From an uncultured Ruminococcus sp. (GTDB taxonomy: Bacteria; Bacillota; Clostridia; Oscillospirales; Ruminococcaceae), in the NCBI RefSeq assembly GCF_937915125.1, contig NZ_CALDMP010000042.1:1-63525 (forward strand): 63,525 nt of DNA. The letters run 5' to 3'. The notes below the pieces were generated by a model. It saw only the letters and a list, made by a program, of their open reading frames with translations. It was not told the origin of the DNA and made no database searches. The translations under genes were made by a program, and so were the position numbers. Below are positions 41,626 to 51,519 of the stretch, one piece after another; position 1 is the first letter of the stretch, and each line of letters begins with the position of its first letter.

Positions 41626-44262
41626 ATGAAGTGGCAAGGTGTAAACGAATTAAGAGAAAAATATCTGTCTTTCTTTGAGAGCAAGGGGCACACTCGTCTC
41701 CCCAGCTTCTCGCTGATCCCCCAGGGGGACAAGAGCCTCCTGCTGATCAATTCCGGCATGGCACCACTGAAAAAGTATTTCCTGGGTCAGGCTGTTCCGC
41801 CGAATACCCGTGTGACGACTTGTCAGAAGTGCATCCGCACCCCGGATATTGAGCGTGTGGGACAGACTGCCCGCCACGGTACCTATTTCGAAATGCTGGG
41901 CAATTTCTCTTTCGGTGACTATTTCAAGATCGAAGCCATCAGCTGGGCATGGGAATTCTTCACCAAGGTACTGGAAATGCCGGAGGACAAACTCTATGTT
42001 TCCGTCTTTGAGAATGACGACGAAGCCTATGACATGTGGACGCAGAAAATCGGCGTATCCCCGGAGCATATGGTACGTCTGGGCAGAGAGGATAACTTCT
42101 GGGAACATGGCTCTGGTCCCTGCGGTCCCTGTTCGGAAATTTACTTCGACCGTGGTCCGGAAAAGGGCTGCGGCAAGCCGGATTGCAAGGTAGGCTGCGA
42201 CTGCGACCGCTACGTAGAGGTCTGGAATCTGGTATTCAGCCAGTTTGACAGTGACGGCAATGGTCACTACACAGAGATGGAGCACAAGAATATTGATACA
42301 GGTATGGGTCTGGAACGTCTGGCTTGTGTGATGCAAGGCGTAGACAATCTGTTTGAGGTGGATACCGTACAGAATATCATGAAGCATGTGTGCCGCATTG
42401 CCAATGTGACATACGGCGCAGATGAAAAAACTGATGTTGCACTGCGTGTCATTACCGACCATATCCGCAGCACGACCTTTATGATCGGTGATGGCGTTAT
42501 GCCGTCCAACGCAGGCCGTGGCTATGTACTCCGCCGTCTGCTCCGCCGTGCGGCACGTTATGGCAGACTGATCGGTATTGAAAAGCCGTTTCTCTATGAA
42601 GTCGTAGAGACTGTGATTCAGGAAAATGCCTGTGCATATCCGGAACTGGAGGAGAAAAAGGCATACATCCGCAAAATTGTGGAGGAAGAGGAAAAGACCT
42701 TTGCAAAGACCATCGACAAGGGCTTCGATATGCTGTCCGGTATTCTGGAACAGCTGAAGGCAGAGGGCAATACTATGGTATCTGGTGAGGATGCATTCAA
42801 GCTCAGCGATACTTACGGTTTCCCCATCGACCTGACAGAAGAAATTGCCGCAGAACAGGGCGTTTCTGTAGATCGGGAGCGTTTCACAGCATTGGTTAAT
42901 GAGCAGCGTACAAGAGCACGTGAGGACTATATGAACAAGGCAGGATCTTCCTGGGCAGACGGCGGCGTTCAGATCGACGCACCGGCTACTGTTTTCACAG
43001 GCTATACTCATACTGCCGAAGAGGATGCTAAGGTCGTTGCCATTTTCCGTGACAGCCAGCCCATCGAAGCTGCCGCAGAGGGTGAACCCGTAGTCATTGT
43101 TCTGGACAAGACACCGTTCTATGCAGAAAGCGGCGGACAGATCGGTGATTCCGGCGTCATCAGCACACCGGAAAGTACCTTCCAGGCAGAGACCACCAGC
43201 AAGACGGAGGATGGCCATTTCCTGCATCTGGGTGTTATGACCGAGGGCGAACTGCGTGTAGGCGATACGGTTTCTGCAAGAATTAACGCAGAAAAGCGTG
43301 CAAAGACCATGCGTAACCATACCGCAGCCCATCTGCTCCAGGCAGCTCTGCGTACCGTATTGGGTGACCATGTGCATCAGGCAGGTCAGCTGGTAACCGA
43401 TTCCCGCTGCCGATTCGACTTCTCTCATTTTACAGCGATGACTCATGAGGAGATCAAGCAGGTTGAAGCGATCGTCAACGAAAAGATCCTGGCGGCGATC
43501 CCGGTTGTGACTCAGGAACTGCCCATTGAAGAAGCACGCAAGATCGGCGCCATGGCACTGTTCGGTGAGAAGTACGGCGATATTGTCCGGGTTGTCAGCG
43601 TGGAAAATTACTCCGTAGAATTCTGCGGTGGTACACATGTGGACAATACGGCAAAGCTGGGGTTGTTCCGTATTCTGTCGGAAAGCTCTGTGGCATCTGG
43701 CGTGCGCCGTATTGAGGCTGTTACCGGTACTGGCGTGCTGGAACTGCTGGCTTCCTATGAGGAGACAATGGCTTCTGCGGCAAAGGCAATGAAGCTGAGC
43801 AATACCACAGATCTGGCAGCACACTGCGCTTCGCTGGTGGCTGAAAACAAGGAAAAGGATCGCCAGATCGAATCTCTAAACCAGAAGATCTCCGATGCAA
43901 AGATGGCAGCAATTTTCGACAGTGCCAAGGTGATCAGCGGCGTGAAGATTGTTTCTGCAATGCTCAACGGCACAACACCGCAGGTACTGCGCAAGATGGG
44001 CGATAACATCAAGGATATGAAAGAACCGGTCGTTGCTGTACTCGCCAGCGTCAACGGCGAAAAGGGTAATCTGGTCTGCGCTTGCTCTGCGGCAGCCCGT
44101 GAAAAGGGTGCACATGCCGGCAAGATCGTACAGCGTGTAGCTGCTGTCACCGGCGGCAAGGGCGGCGGAAAGCCTGACAGTGCCATGGCAGGTGTTGGAA
44201 AAACCTATATGGTAGACGAAGCGCTCATGGCATTGGAAGGCATTGTCAAGGAATTTATCTGA
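41626..44262 (+). CDS. alaS: Alanyl-tRNA synthetase
   Basis: An 878-residue synthetase. The class II catalytic core occupies about 1-380 (WQGVNELREKYLSFFESKGH, and the SGPCGPCSEI stretch), the editing domain has HTAAHLLQAALR with the HxxxH zinc site and CGGTHVDN, and the C-Ala domain ends the protein. Length is normal. The AGG site is close upstream of the ATG. It is under the T-box. Confidence 0.98.
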   Translation: MKWQGVNELREKYLSFFESKGHTRLPSFSLIPQGDKSLLLINSGMAPLKKYFLGQAVPPNTRVTTCQKCIRTPDIERVGQTARHGTYFEMLGNFSFGDYFKIEAISWAWEFFTKVLEMPEDKLYVSVFENDDEAYDMWTQKIGVSPEHMVRLGREDNFWEHGSGPCGPCSEIYFDRGPEKGCGKPDCKVGCDCDRYVEVWNLVFSQFDSDGNGHYTEMEHKNIDTGMGLERLACVMQGVDNLFEVDTVQNIMKHVCRIANVTYGADEKTDVALRVITDHIRSTTFMIGDGVMPSNAGRGYVLRRLLRRAARYGRLIGIEKPFLYEVVETVIQENACAYPELEEKKAYIRKIVEEEEKTFAKTIDKGFDMLSGILEQLKAEGNTMVSGEDAFKLSDTYGFPIDLTEEIAAEQGVSVDRERFTALVNEQRTRAREDYMNKAGSSWADGGVQIDAPATVFTGYTHTAEEDAKVVAIFRDSQPIEAAAEGEPVVIVLDKTPFYAESGGQIGDSGVISTPESTFQAETTSKTEDGHFLHLGVMTEGELRVGDTVSARINAEKRAKTMRNHTAAHLLQAALRTVLGDHVHQAGQLVTDSRCRFDFSHFTAMTHEEIKQVEAIVNEKILAAIPVVTQELPIEEARKIGAMALFGEKYGDIVRVVSVENYSVEFCGGTHVDNTAKLGLFRILSESSVASGVRRIEAVTGTGVLELLASYEETMASAAKAMKLSNTTDLAAHCASLVAENKEKDRQIESLNQKISDAKMAAIFDSAKVISGVKIVSAMLNGTTPQVLRKMGDNIKDMKEPVVAVLASVNGEKGNLVCACSAAAREKGAHAGKIVQRVAAVTGGKGGGKPDSAMAGVGKTYMVDEALMALEGIVKEFI

Positions 44263-44274
44263 GGAGGAACAATC

Positions 44275-44637
44275 ATGGAGGATTGCCTGTTTTGTAAAAT
44301 TATTGCTGGAGAGATTCCCAGCACAAAGGTATATGAGGACGACACGGTTTTTGTGTTCAAAGATATCAACCCCATTACCCCCATTCACTATCTGCTGATT
44401 CCGAAGCAGCACATCTGCTGCGCCGCAGCCATCACTCCGGAAAATTCCATTGTGGTAGGGCATATTTACGAAGTTGCTGCAAAGATCGCTGAGGAACAGG
44501 GCTTGAAAGATGGCTATCGTATTGTTACAAACTGCGGTGAAAATGCCGGTCAGACCGTATTCCACCTGCACTTCCATATGCTTGCAGGCGTGAAGATGGG
44601 CTGGGGTGCTGATGCAGTACAGCCGGTAGAAGAATAA
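44275..44637 (+). CDS. HIT-family protein (HinT type)
   Basis: A 120-residue nucleotide hydrolase. The HIT motif is VFHLHFHMLAG at the C-terminal side, and the N-terminus CLFCKIIAGEIPS is characteristic of HinT. It removes adenylyl groups from amines, including aminoacyl-AMP by-products, which fits its place 12 nt after alaS. GGAGG precedes the ATG. Confidence 0.95.
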   Translation: MEDCLFCKIIAGEIPSTKVYEDDTVFVFKDINPITPIHYLLIPKQHICCAAAITPENSIVVGHIYEVAAKIAEEQGLKDGYRIVTNCGENAGQTVFHLHFHMLAGVKMGWGADAVQPVEE

Positions 44638-44650
44638 GGAGGTGCTGTCT

Positions 44651-45193
44651 GTGGCGGCATATTATACGCTGCACATTGCCGGGCTGACACGGGAGCTGAA
44701 AATCTGCTCCATCAGCAAAAAGCTGGACATTGCAGCCTTTATCCTGTTCTCCGATGTGGAGCTGACAGAGGCATGTGCCAGGGAACTGGCGAAAAAGGTG
44801 CCGGCGTGCGATTATATTCTCACGGCGGAATCCAAGGGCATTCCCCTTGCATATGAAATGTCCAGGCAGATGCACGTGCCCTATATCGTCGCACGGAAAT
44901 CTGTGAAAGGATATATGACGGACGTACTGTCTGTGCAGGTGAAGTCCATTACCACGGCAGCGATTCAGACTCTTTATCTGGACGGCGACAAAGCGGCGTG
45001 GATGAAGGGGAAGCGTGTTCTGATCGTGGACGATGTGGTCAGCACCGGGGAGTCCCTGCGTGCATTGCAGCAGCTGGTAAAAGCAGCAGGCGGTGAGATC
45101 GTTGGCAATGCTGCACCGCTGGCAGAAGGTGATGCTGTTTCCCGCGATGATTTGATTTATCTGGAACAACTGCCGTTGTTCTTCAAGGACTAA
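44651..45193 (+). CDS. Adenine-phosphoribosyltransferase-like protein
   Basis: A 180-residue type I phosphoribosyltransferase. The PRPP loop is VLIVDDVVSTGESLRAL. The N-terminal half (YTLHIAGLTREL) is not typical of well-known APRT, so the substrate may differ. A GTG start at 44651 has AGGAGG 8 nt upstream; GTG at 44642 is possible. It precedes comEC by 13 nt. Confidence 0.82.
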   Translation: MAAYYTLHIAGLTRELKICSISKKLDIAAFILFSDVELTEACARELAKKVPACDYILTAESKGIPLAYEMSRQMHVPYIVARKSVKGYMTDVLSVQVKSITTAAIQTLYLDGDKAAWMKGKRVLIVDDVVSTGESLRALQQLVKAAGGEIVGNAAPLAEGDAVSRDDLIYLEQLPLFFKD

Positions 45194-45206
45194 GGACAGG
45201 GCAGAT

Positions 45207-47270
45207 ATGAGACGGACGATGGTATGGATCGGCATTCCGTGGCTTGCGGGGCTGTTTCTCGGAGCGACATGCCGGACATCCGTGACGATGTGTCTGCTTC
45301 CGGCGGCTCTTATGCTGCTGGGAGCATTCCGTCTATTCCGGCGTGTTACCACCGGACAGGCACTCTGTATCGGCATATCTCTGACCACGGGAATTTGCGC
45401 TGTGTTGGCATATTCAGTACTGGTTTATGCACCTGTTGCCACACATGACGGCACTATGACGACCTTTTCCGGAAAGGTGACTTCTGTCACAGTTTATGAC
45501 AATGATCTGGCGTCCTATCAGGTGAAAGGGAAATTTGCTGACGGTACCTCTGCAAAGATCCTGGTTTGTACCAGCGATCTGGGCGCGAGATATGGCGACC
45601 AGCTGGATGTCGCCGGCGGATTTTCTATACCGGAGGACGATTACCTCTGGAAAAGCCAAGGCTATTACCGGGCGAAGGGTATTTTTCTGGAGGCAGCTTC
45701 GGATGCGTTTGTGCAGTGTACCCCAACGAAAAACGGAAAGCTCATCCGCATACTCCAGGCATACCGGGAGCGTATTTCCACTCGTATCTGCGTTCTTGCT
45801 GGAAAAGATGCCGGCGGTATGGTCAGTGCAATGCTTCTGGGGACAAAGGAAACCATTTCTGACGAGACCGACCAGCTCATGACCCATCACGGCATCCGCC
45901 ATGTGGTTTCCGTATCCGGTCTCCATCTGGTACTATTGCTCAGCGTCTGGATGTGGTTTTGTCAGCGACTCCATCTACACCGTTGGCTGAGTTTCGGCAG
46001 TTCTGTCATATGGGTGCTGCTGTATGCGCTGATGGTAGGAACACCTGTTTCTATTGTCCGTGCTGGCATCATGTATCTGTTGATGCAGAGTGCACCGCTC
46101 TTTTTCCGACGTGGGGACACATGCAATTCCCTGTGCTTCGCCGGGATTCTCCTTACTTTAGGAAATCCTTACCTCATTCTGGACACATCCTTTTTGCTGT
46201 CTATGGCAGGTACTTTCGGCATCGGTGTTTTTGCACCCTGGCTGACAAAGAGAATACGGCGGGAAAAATTTCCTATGAGTACGCTCCGGCATCTGACGGC
46301 ATTAGGGTGTGTTTCCGTGTGTATTTTTCCGGTGACCATGCTATTTTTTCGGGAAATCTCTGTGGCTGCTCCGGTGGCAAATCTGCTGCTGGTTCCCATT
46401 TGTTCCCTGATGCTGACGTTGTCACTTGGCATTTTTCTGACCGGCGGCGTGGGATTTGTGGCGAAGCCCATATGTCTGGTGCTGCGCTGGCTGTATGATC
46501 TGTTGATGCTCCTTGCCTATGGTTTACGGGAATTGGTACCCGTCATGTTTCCCACTGGCTGGGACATGCTGCCGGTGCTGACAGGACTACTGACTGCCTT
46601 TGTATTGTTGGTCTTTTTCCAGAAGCATAGTCGCCGGGCAGTGGCAGGTTCTTTCGTACTGTCGTTCGTAATTCTTCTTGCAGGACAAATGGTGTACCGG
46701 TTGGGCGAACGCAATATTTTTACTATAGCGGTACTGGGACAGAAGCAGGAGATGGTTCTGGTGGTGACATATCAGGGAAAGACGGATGTCATTGACCTGA
46801 CAGGGCATCATAAGAATCCGGATTATGTGCAGGCGTATCTGTCGGAGCGTGGCATTCGCCATCTGGATTCTCTCTGCCTGACCAAACGTGCCGACCAGAT
46901 GCGCCTTGCCTATCCCACGACGCTGGGATTTGTAGAAGCAGAGGAAACGGCAGTCCCCACAGGCTGCTGGATTCCACCGGATACAGATTTGATGGGGACG
47001 ATACCCCAGCAGACAGATGCGCTGGTGCTCAGGGATATGCAATATGCGATTACGCTGGAAAACGGCGTTGTGGAAATCGAGTATGGAACGCTGCGATTTT
47101 GCATTGGCACGAAGCTGTCGGAGTTGCCCGAGGGTACATGGGATGGTGTCATCTGTACTGCGTGGAACGTTGAGGCGGATACACTGCCGGAAGAGACGTA
47201 TAGCAAGGAGACATCTTTGTGTATCCGGGTGAGGGAAGATGGCTCTTGGAATGCGGAGAAACTGGGATAG
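45207..47270 (+). CDS. comEC: ComEC/Rec2-family competence membrane channel
   Basis: A 687-residue polytopic protein. An OB-like extracytoplasmic part (about 70-190) is followed by the competence domain (HGIRHVVSVSGLHLVLLLSV, residue about 230; then ten or so membrane segments). The C-terminal 160 residues correspond to the metallo-beta-lactamase-like part, but the metal motif HxHxDH is absent, so this domain is probably inactive. ComEC carries single-stranded DNA into the cell. Order comEC-holA is conserved in Firmicutes. Confidence 0.9.
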   Translation: MRRTMVWIGIPWLAGLFLGATCRTSVTMCLLPAALMLLGAFRLFRRVTTGQALCIGISLTTGICAVLAYSVLVYAPVATHDGTMTTFSGKVTSVTVYDNDLASYQVKGKFADGTSAKILVCTSDLGARYGDQLDVAGGFSIPEDDYLWKSQGYYRAKGIFLEAASDAFVQCTPTKNGKLIRILQAYRERISTRICVLAGKDAGGMVSAMLLGTKETISDETDQLMTHHGIRHVVSVSGLHLVLLLSVWMWFCQRLHLHRWLSFGSSVIWVLLYALMVGTPVSIVRAGIMYLLMQSAPLFFRRGDTCNSLCFAGILLTLGNPYLILDTSFLLSMAGTFGIGVFAPWLTKRIRREKFPMSTLRHLTALGCVSVCIFPVTMLFFREISVAAPVANLLLVPICSLMLTLSLGIFLTGGVGFVAKPICLVLRWLYDLLMLLAYGLRELVPVMFPTGWDMLPVLTGLLTAFVLLVFFQKHSRRAVAGSFVLSFVILLAGQMVYRLGERNIFTIAVLGQKQEMVLVVTYQGKTDVIDLTGHHKNPDYVQAYLSERGIRHLDSLCLTKRADQMRLAYPTTLGFVEAEETAVPTGCWIPPDTDLMGTIPQQTDALVLRDMQYAITLENGVVEIEYGTLRFCIGTKLSELPEGTWDGVICTAWNVEADTLPEETYSKETSLCIRVREDGSWNAEKLG

Positions 47271-47305
47271 AAACAACATATGTTATTTAGAAAGGAGCAT
47301 TCACC

Positions 47306-48352
47306 ATGCCAACCTGTGACCCGAAACAGCTTGCTGCCCAGATTCGCAAAGGGGAACTGCAAAATCTCTACTACATCTACGGTGCGGATCTGGTGCAGGT
47401 GCGCCAGCTGACGACAGCACTTATCAAAAAAGCCACCGGCGGCAATGCGGATATGGCTCTGACGAAATTTGATGGGCAGAAGCTGGAACTGAAAGAACTG
47501 GAGGATGCTTCCCGGCAGTTTTCCATGTTTGCGGCGTATAACTGTATTCAGGTACATGACTTGAACGCCGATTCACTCCGGGAGGATCAGATGAAGCAGT
47601 TGCTGGAACTGCTGCCGGAGATCGGCGGTGCTACGGTGCTGATTTTCGACATCACCGGTTTTGACCCGAAGGACGGCAAAAAAACACCTCAAGGCAAAAA
47701 TAAAAAGCTCATAGACTGTATTGCGAAACATGGCACAGTCTGTGAAGCGGTACAACGAACACCATTGGTATTGGCAAAGGAACTCTCTGGACTGGCAGAA
47801 AAACGAGGCTGTATCCTACCGCTGGACAGTGCGGAAGAACTGGTGCGGCTCTGTATGGGAAATACCCTGATTCTGCGCAGCGAACTGGAAAAACTCTGCG
47901 CTTATGCAGACAAGGGAAATACTATTACAGTTGCCATGGTGCGGGAGGTCACTTCGCCGCAGCTGGAGACTACCGTCTTTAATCTCGCCAGAGCTGTCGT
48001 TTCCCAGCGACCCAAGGCGGCAATGGAAGAGTTGGACAAGCTCTACGCCATGCGTACCAACCGCACGTTTATTGTCCATGCCATTGCCTCATCCTTTTTG
48101 GACTTGTATCGGGCATCGGCGGCAATGCGTGCCGGAAAACAGCCGGGGGATATGAAGCAGGATTTCGGCTACCGCTTTGATTTTATGGTGCAGAATGCCT
48201 TTCGGGACTGCCGCCGTCTGCCGCCGGAACGGCTTCGTGCCTGTATCCGGGTGCTCCGGGATCTGGAGGTGGAACTGAATTCCACTTCCGCAGAGGAGCG
48301 CACTTTGCTGGAGGCGACAATTGTAAAAATGCTTGCCATTGCAGGAGGTTGA
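47306..48352 (+). CDS. holA: DNA polymerase III subunit delta
   Basis: A 348-residue clamp-loader subunit. Recognised by QLAAQIRKGELQNLYYIYGAD at the start and the DIFNLARAV-like helical part (VFNLARAVVSQR). It opens the beta clamp. A rare insertion after residue 115 (KDGKKTPQGKNKKL) is seen but not unusual. Located after comEC as in other Firmicutes, followed by RNase M5. Confidence 0.92.
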   Translation: MPTCDPKQLAAQIRKGELQNLYYIYGADLVQVRQLTTALIKKATGGNADMALTKFDGQKLELKELEDASRQFSMFAAYNCIQVHDLNADSLREDQMKQLLELLPEIGGATVLIFDITGFDPKDGKKTPQGKNKKLIDCIAKHGTVCEAVQRTPLVLAKELSGLAEKRGCILPLDSAEELVRLCMGNTLILRSELEKLCAYADKGNTITVAMVREVTSPQLETTVFNLARAVVSQRPKAAMEELDKLYAMRTNRTFIVHAIASSFLDLYRASAAMRAGKQPGDMKQDFGYRFDFMVQNAFRDCRRLPPERLRACIRVLRDLEVELNSTSAEERTLLEATIVKMLAIAGG

Positions 48353-48353
48353 C

Positions 48354-48935
48354 ATGATACACATCGCACAGGCAATTATTGTGGAGGGAAAATATGACAA
48401 GATCAAGCTGTCGTCGATCCTGGACGCCGTGATCCTTGTCACAAACGGATTCCGTATCTTTCACGACCCGGAAAAAATGGCGCTGATTCGGTATTATGCC
48501 AAGACAACAGGTGTCATTATCCTGACGGATTCCGACACCGCCGGATTTAAGATCCGCAATTACCTCAAAGGCGCTATCCATGACGGGACGATTTCTCATG
48601 TATACATTCCCGATATCTATGGCAAGGAACGCCGCAAGGAAAAGCCTTCTGCGGAGGGTAAGCTGGGAGTCGAGGGTATCGACAAAAAACGTCTGCTGGA
48701 TGCCTTTGCAAAGGCAGGTGTGCTGACCAATGAGGTACCGGAAAAAACAGACCCCATCACTCGTTACGATTTGTATGAACTGGGTCTTTCCGGCAGCGCA
48801 GACAGCAAATCCCGCCGGAAAGCACTCCAGAAAAAGCTTGGACTGCCGGATCTGCTTTCGGCGGCTTCGCTGTTGGAAGTACTCAATACTATGATGACAA
48901 AACAGGAATTGTCACAGTTGTTGGAAACCATATAA
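48354..48935 (+). CDS. rnmV: Ribonuclease M5-like TOPRIM protein
   Basis: A 193-residue TOPRIM nuclease. The catalytic Glu is in QAIIVEGKYDK and the DxD pair in IILTDSDTAGFKIR. RNase M5 matures 5S rRNA. ATG 48354 has AGGAGG 5 nt upstream; the ORF extends upstream within holA. The YIPDIYGKERRKEKPS stretch matches the family. Confidence 0.9.
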   Translation: MIHIAQAIIVEGKYDKIKLSSILDAVILVTNGFRIFHDPEKMALIRYYAKTTGVIILTDSDTAGFKIRNYLKGAIHDGTISHVYIPDIYGKERRKEKPSAEGKLGVEGIDKKRLLDAFAKAGVLTNEVPEKTDPITRYDLYELGLSGSADSKSRRKALQKKLGLPDLLSAASLLEVLNTMMTKQELSQLLETI

Positions 48936-48950
48936 CACAGGAGATTATCC

Positions 48951-50327
48951 ATGCAATTTGCATCTTTCACCTTTCTTTTTTTATTTTTTCCCATAACCCT
49001 TGGGATCTATCACCTGACGCCGCAGCGTTGGAAACGAGAAGTCATGCTGGCTATCAGCATGTTATTTTTGCTGAGCGGCGGATGGCTTGGGGCGTTGGTG
49101 CTGCTCGTGCTCACTGCAGCCACATATGGCATCGGACTCCTGCTGGAACATCTGCATACCCGAAGAAAATTGTCCGGGCTGGTGCTGCTGAGCACGGTTC
49201 TTGTGTATCTGGGAGCATTGACCCTCCTGCGCAGTGACTGGATGCAGTCGTGGGAATTTTCTCTTCTGCACGGCAAGGATCTCTTCCCTCTGGGACTGGC
49301 ATTCTTTGTCCTGCAGGCAATCGGCTACTGTGCCGATGTTCGTCGTGGAAAATATGGCGCAGAACGAAACTGGCGGCAGCTGTCTCTGTATATGCTGTTT
49401 TATCCTCGTCTGATCATGGGACCTGTGGTGCCGTATCCTGTGGCACTGAGATCTCTCTGTAACCCCACTTTTTCCATGCAGCATATCGGCGCAGGCATGA
49501 CTCGGTTTCTGGTGGGACTGGGAAAGAAACTGCTCCTGGCAGACAATGTGGGAATGCTGTTCCAGACAGTGAACCAGGCGGATCCCTCAGGCTATTCCAT
49601 CATCACAGTATGGCTTGGGGCACTGGCACAGCTGGTATCCCTGTATCTGGAATTATCCGGCTATGCAGATATGGCGATCGGCCTTGCGCTCTGTTATGGA
49701 GTACGTCTGCCGGAAAGCTATGGAAAATCCTTGTTTTTCCCTTCTGTCACAAAATTTGCCGACCAGTGGAACCGTACAGTGGTACAGTGGTTTTCCCACT
49801 ATGTGGGGACACGTTTTCATGGGAAAAGTAAATTCTTGCATCTGTTTGCTGTAACGATTACATGGGGCTGTGTGGGCTTGTGGTACGGATTCCGTTTGCC
49901 GACTCTGATCTTCGGGCTAGGCATCGGATTCTGTATCTGGATGGAACATCTGATGGGACAGGGAAGACGGTATATTGGCATTCGCTATGGCGTCACAGTT
50001 CTGCTGCTCTCTGTTTGCGCAGTACTTCTGATCCAGCCTGATCTGGCATCGGCGTGGGAATACCTGAGAGTGATGTTTGGAATGGGACATTTTACACCTG
50101 GTGAAGCAGACAGGAATCTGCTGCTTAGCTATGGTCTGATTCTTTTCGTGTCAGTCTATTGCGCATCCGGCAACTGGCGCACGGTACTGCATTTCGTCGA
50201 AGAAAAGCCCTGGTTCCGGGTGATGCGGATTCCGTTGACCGTGGCAGCAGTGCTGTTGCTGCTGTTAGGCTGTACTGCCGTACTGATCAGTACCAGCGGT
50301 ACGGCTCAGATGCAGCTGATGTTATGA
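48951..50327 (+). CDS. MBOAT-family membrane protein lacking both conserved histidines
   Basis: A 458-residue polytopic protein of the AlgI/DltB group (FLFLFFPITLGIYHLTP start; FFVLQAIGYCADVRRGK; FYPRLIMGPVVPY). MBOAT enzymes move acyl groups through the membrane onto polysaccharides using a His. In AlgI-type proteins the two motifs are WHxSLSxW and LWHG. Here they read QWNRTVVQW (Asn at residue 274) and GLWYG (Tyr at 312). Both His positions are replaced, so ordinary catalysis is doubtful. Length and frame are intact. It is followed by a DHHW-like partner, the usual acetylation pair. Confidence 0.85.
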   Translation: MQFASFTFLFLFFPITLGIYHLTPQRWKREVMLAISMLFLLSGGWLGALVLLVLTAATYGIGLLLEHLHTRRKLSGLVLLSTVLVYLGALTLLRSDWMQSWEFSLLHGKDLFPLGLAFFVLQAIGYCADVRRGKYGAERNWRQLSLYMLFYPRLIMGPVVPYPVALRSLCNPTFSMQHIGAGMTRFLVGLGKKLLLADNVGMLFQTVNQADPSGYSIITVWLGALAQLVSLYLELSGYADMAIGLALCYGVRLPESYGKSLFFPSVTKFADQWNRTVVQWFSHYVGTRFHGKSKFLHLFAVTITWGCVGLWYGFRLPTLIFGLGIGFCIWMEHLMGQGRRYIGIRYGVTVLLLSVCAVLLIQPDLASAWEYLRVMFGMGHFTPGEADRNLLLSYGLILFVSVYCASGNWRTVLHFVEEKPWFRVMRIPLTVAAVLLLLLGCTAVLISTSGTAQMQLML

Positions 50328-50343
50328 GAAAGGCGGTGTGCTT

Positions 50344-51519
50344 ATGAAAGTCAAACAATCTCGCCGCTGGAAGAAACAGACCAACGCCCAGCAGCTGACT
50401 GCTGCGCAGCGCATAATCGGGGGTATCCTCTGGGTGATTCTTTTTGTTTTTGGCATTGCAGCGCTGCTATGCGCCTGCTTTTCCGGGCAACGCAGCGGTT
50501 CGTATACAATGCCGAAAACCTGTTCTCCGTCTTTGCAACAGGCGGCAGACAATGTACTTTCCCACCGTGTCCCCGGACGGAATACGCTGGTGCGGACTGT
50601 GACGAACTGCACTGCGGCAGCCGGCGGAAACCGGGTAGGGGATGTTTATCTGACAGAGGAACGGCTTCTGGAGTGCCCCGAACAGCTGGACGCTGAACAG
50701 TTGTCCGAAACGGCAGCGCTTTTGAACCAGTTCTATGCAGCCTATGAGATACCTACATGTGTCATTGCCGTGCCGTCAGCAGGAGAATTCTATGCGGATA
50801 CCCTTCTGGAGGGAATGTCCTATCCTTCACAGAGACCTGAGATCGATGCGTTCTATCAGCAGATCATCTCTTCTATTCGGAAAATCGATGTATACAATGT
50901 ATTGTTTACGGCAACAAAGGATTATATTTATAACCGTACCGATCCCAGATGGAGCGGCTACGGCGCATACTGCGTCTATCGGAACACGATTCAGAAAATG
51001 GGATTTGCACCCATTGCTTATGACCAGTATTCTGTCATCCATGTGGATTCTTTCCGGGGCAGTTTGTACAATGATTGCCTCTATGAACAAGTCACGCCGG
51101 ATATTCTGGATGTGTACACCTGTGAGTCCGGCAGCAGCGTCACAGAAATGACAGCATATCTGGGAGACGGCACAGAGGAGGAACGTCAGCTGTATGAAAC
51201 ACCAACGAACAGCCAGACAGACCCATATGCCTTTTATCTGGGAGAGGACTGCGAGAAACTGGTGATCCGTACGAATCTGGATAATCAGAAAAAACTGCTG
51301 CTCCTCAAGGATTCCTATGCAGACTGTATGGTTCCATTTTTGCTCCAGCATTACAGTGAGATCTGCATCATCGATGTGACATGTATGGAACATACTTTAG
51401 AAGAATTGACAGAAATCTCAGACTACACTCAGGTGCTTGTGCTCTGTGATGCCGATACCTTTGCCGAACCGAAATATTTTAAAGGCATCCAGAATGGAGA
51501 GGAGAAGAAGCATGATTGA
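50344..51519 (+). CDS. DHHW-family protein with altered signature motif
   Basis: A 391-residue protein with one N-terminal membrane anchor (about 24-46) and an extracytoplasmic SGNH-like domain. In active members the motif reads DHHW; here it is NRTDPRWSGYGAY (D200-P201-R202-W203). The nucleophile-type LLKDSYADCMVPFLLQHY (Ser at 324) is kept. Partner of the MBOAT protein 16 nt upstream. Start ATG 50344 follows AAAGGCGG. The PHP gene overlaps its stop. Confidence 0.82.
   Translation: MKVKQSRRWKKQTNAQQLTAAQRIIGGILWVILFVFGIAALLCACFSGQRSGSYTMPKTCSPSLQQAADNVLSHRVPGRNTLVRTVTNCTAAAGGNRVGDVYLTEERLLECPEQLDAEQLSETAALLNQFYAAYEIPTCVIAVPSAGEFYADTLLEGMSYPSQRPEIDAFYQQIISSIRKIDVYNVLFTATKDYIYNRTDPRWSGYGAYCVYRNTIQKMGFAPIAYDQYSVIHVDSFRGSLYNDCLYEQVTPDILDVYTCESGSSVTEMTAYLGDGTEEERQLYETPTNSQTDPYAFYLGEDCEKLVIRTNLDNQKKLLLLKDSYADCMVPFLLQHYSEICIIDVTCMEHTLEELTEISDYTQVLVLCDADTFAEPKYFKGIQNGEEKKHD

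Noticed and set aside
41650..43824. Antisense ORF of 724 codons inside alaS
   Set aside because: Composition is shadow-like and the sense strand is a clear alanyl-tRNA synthetase.
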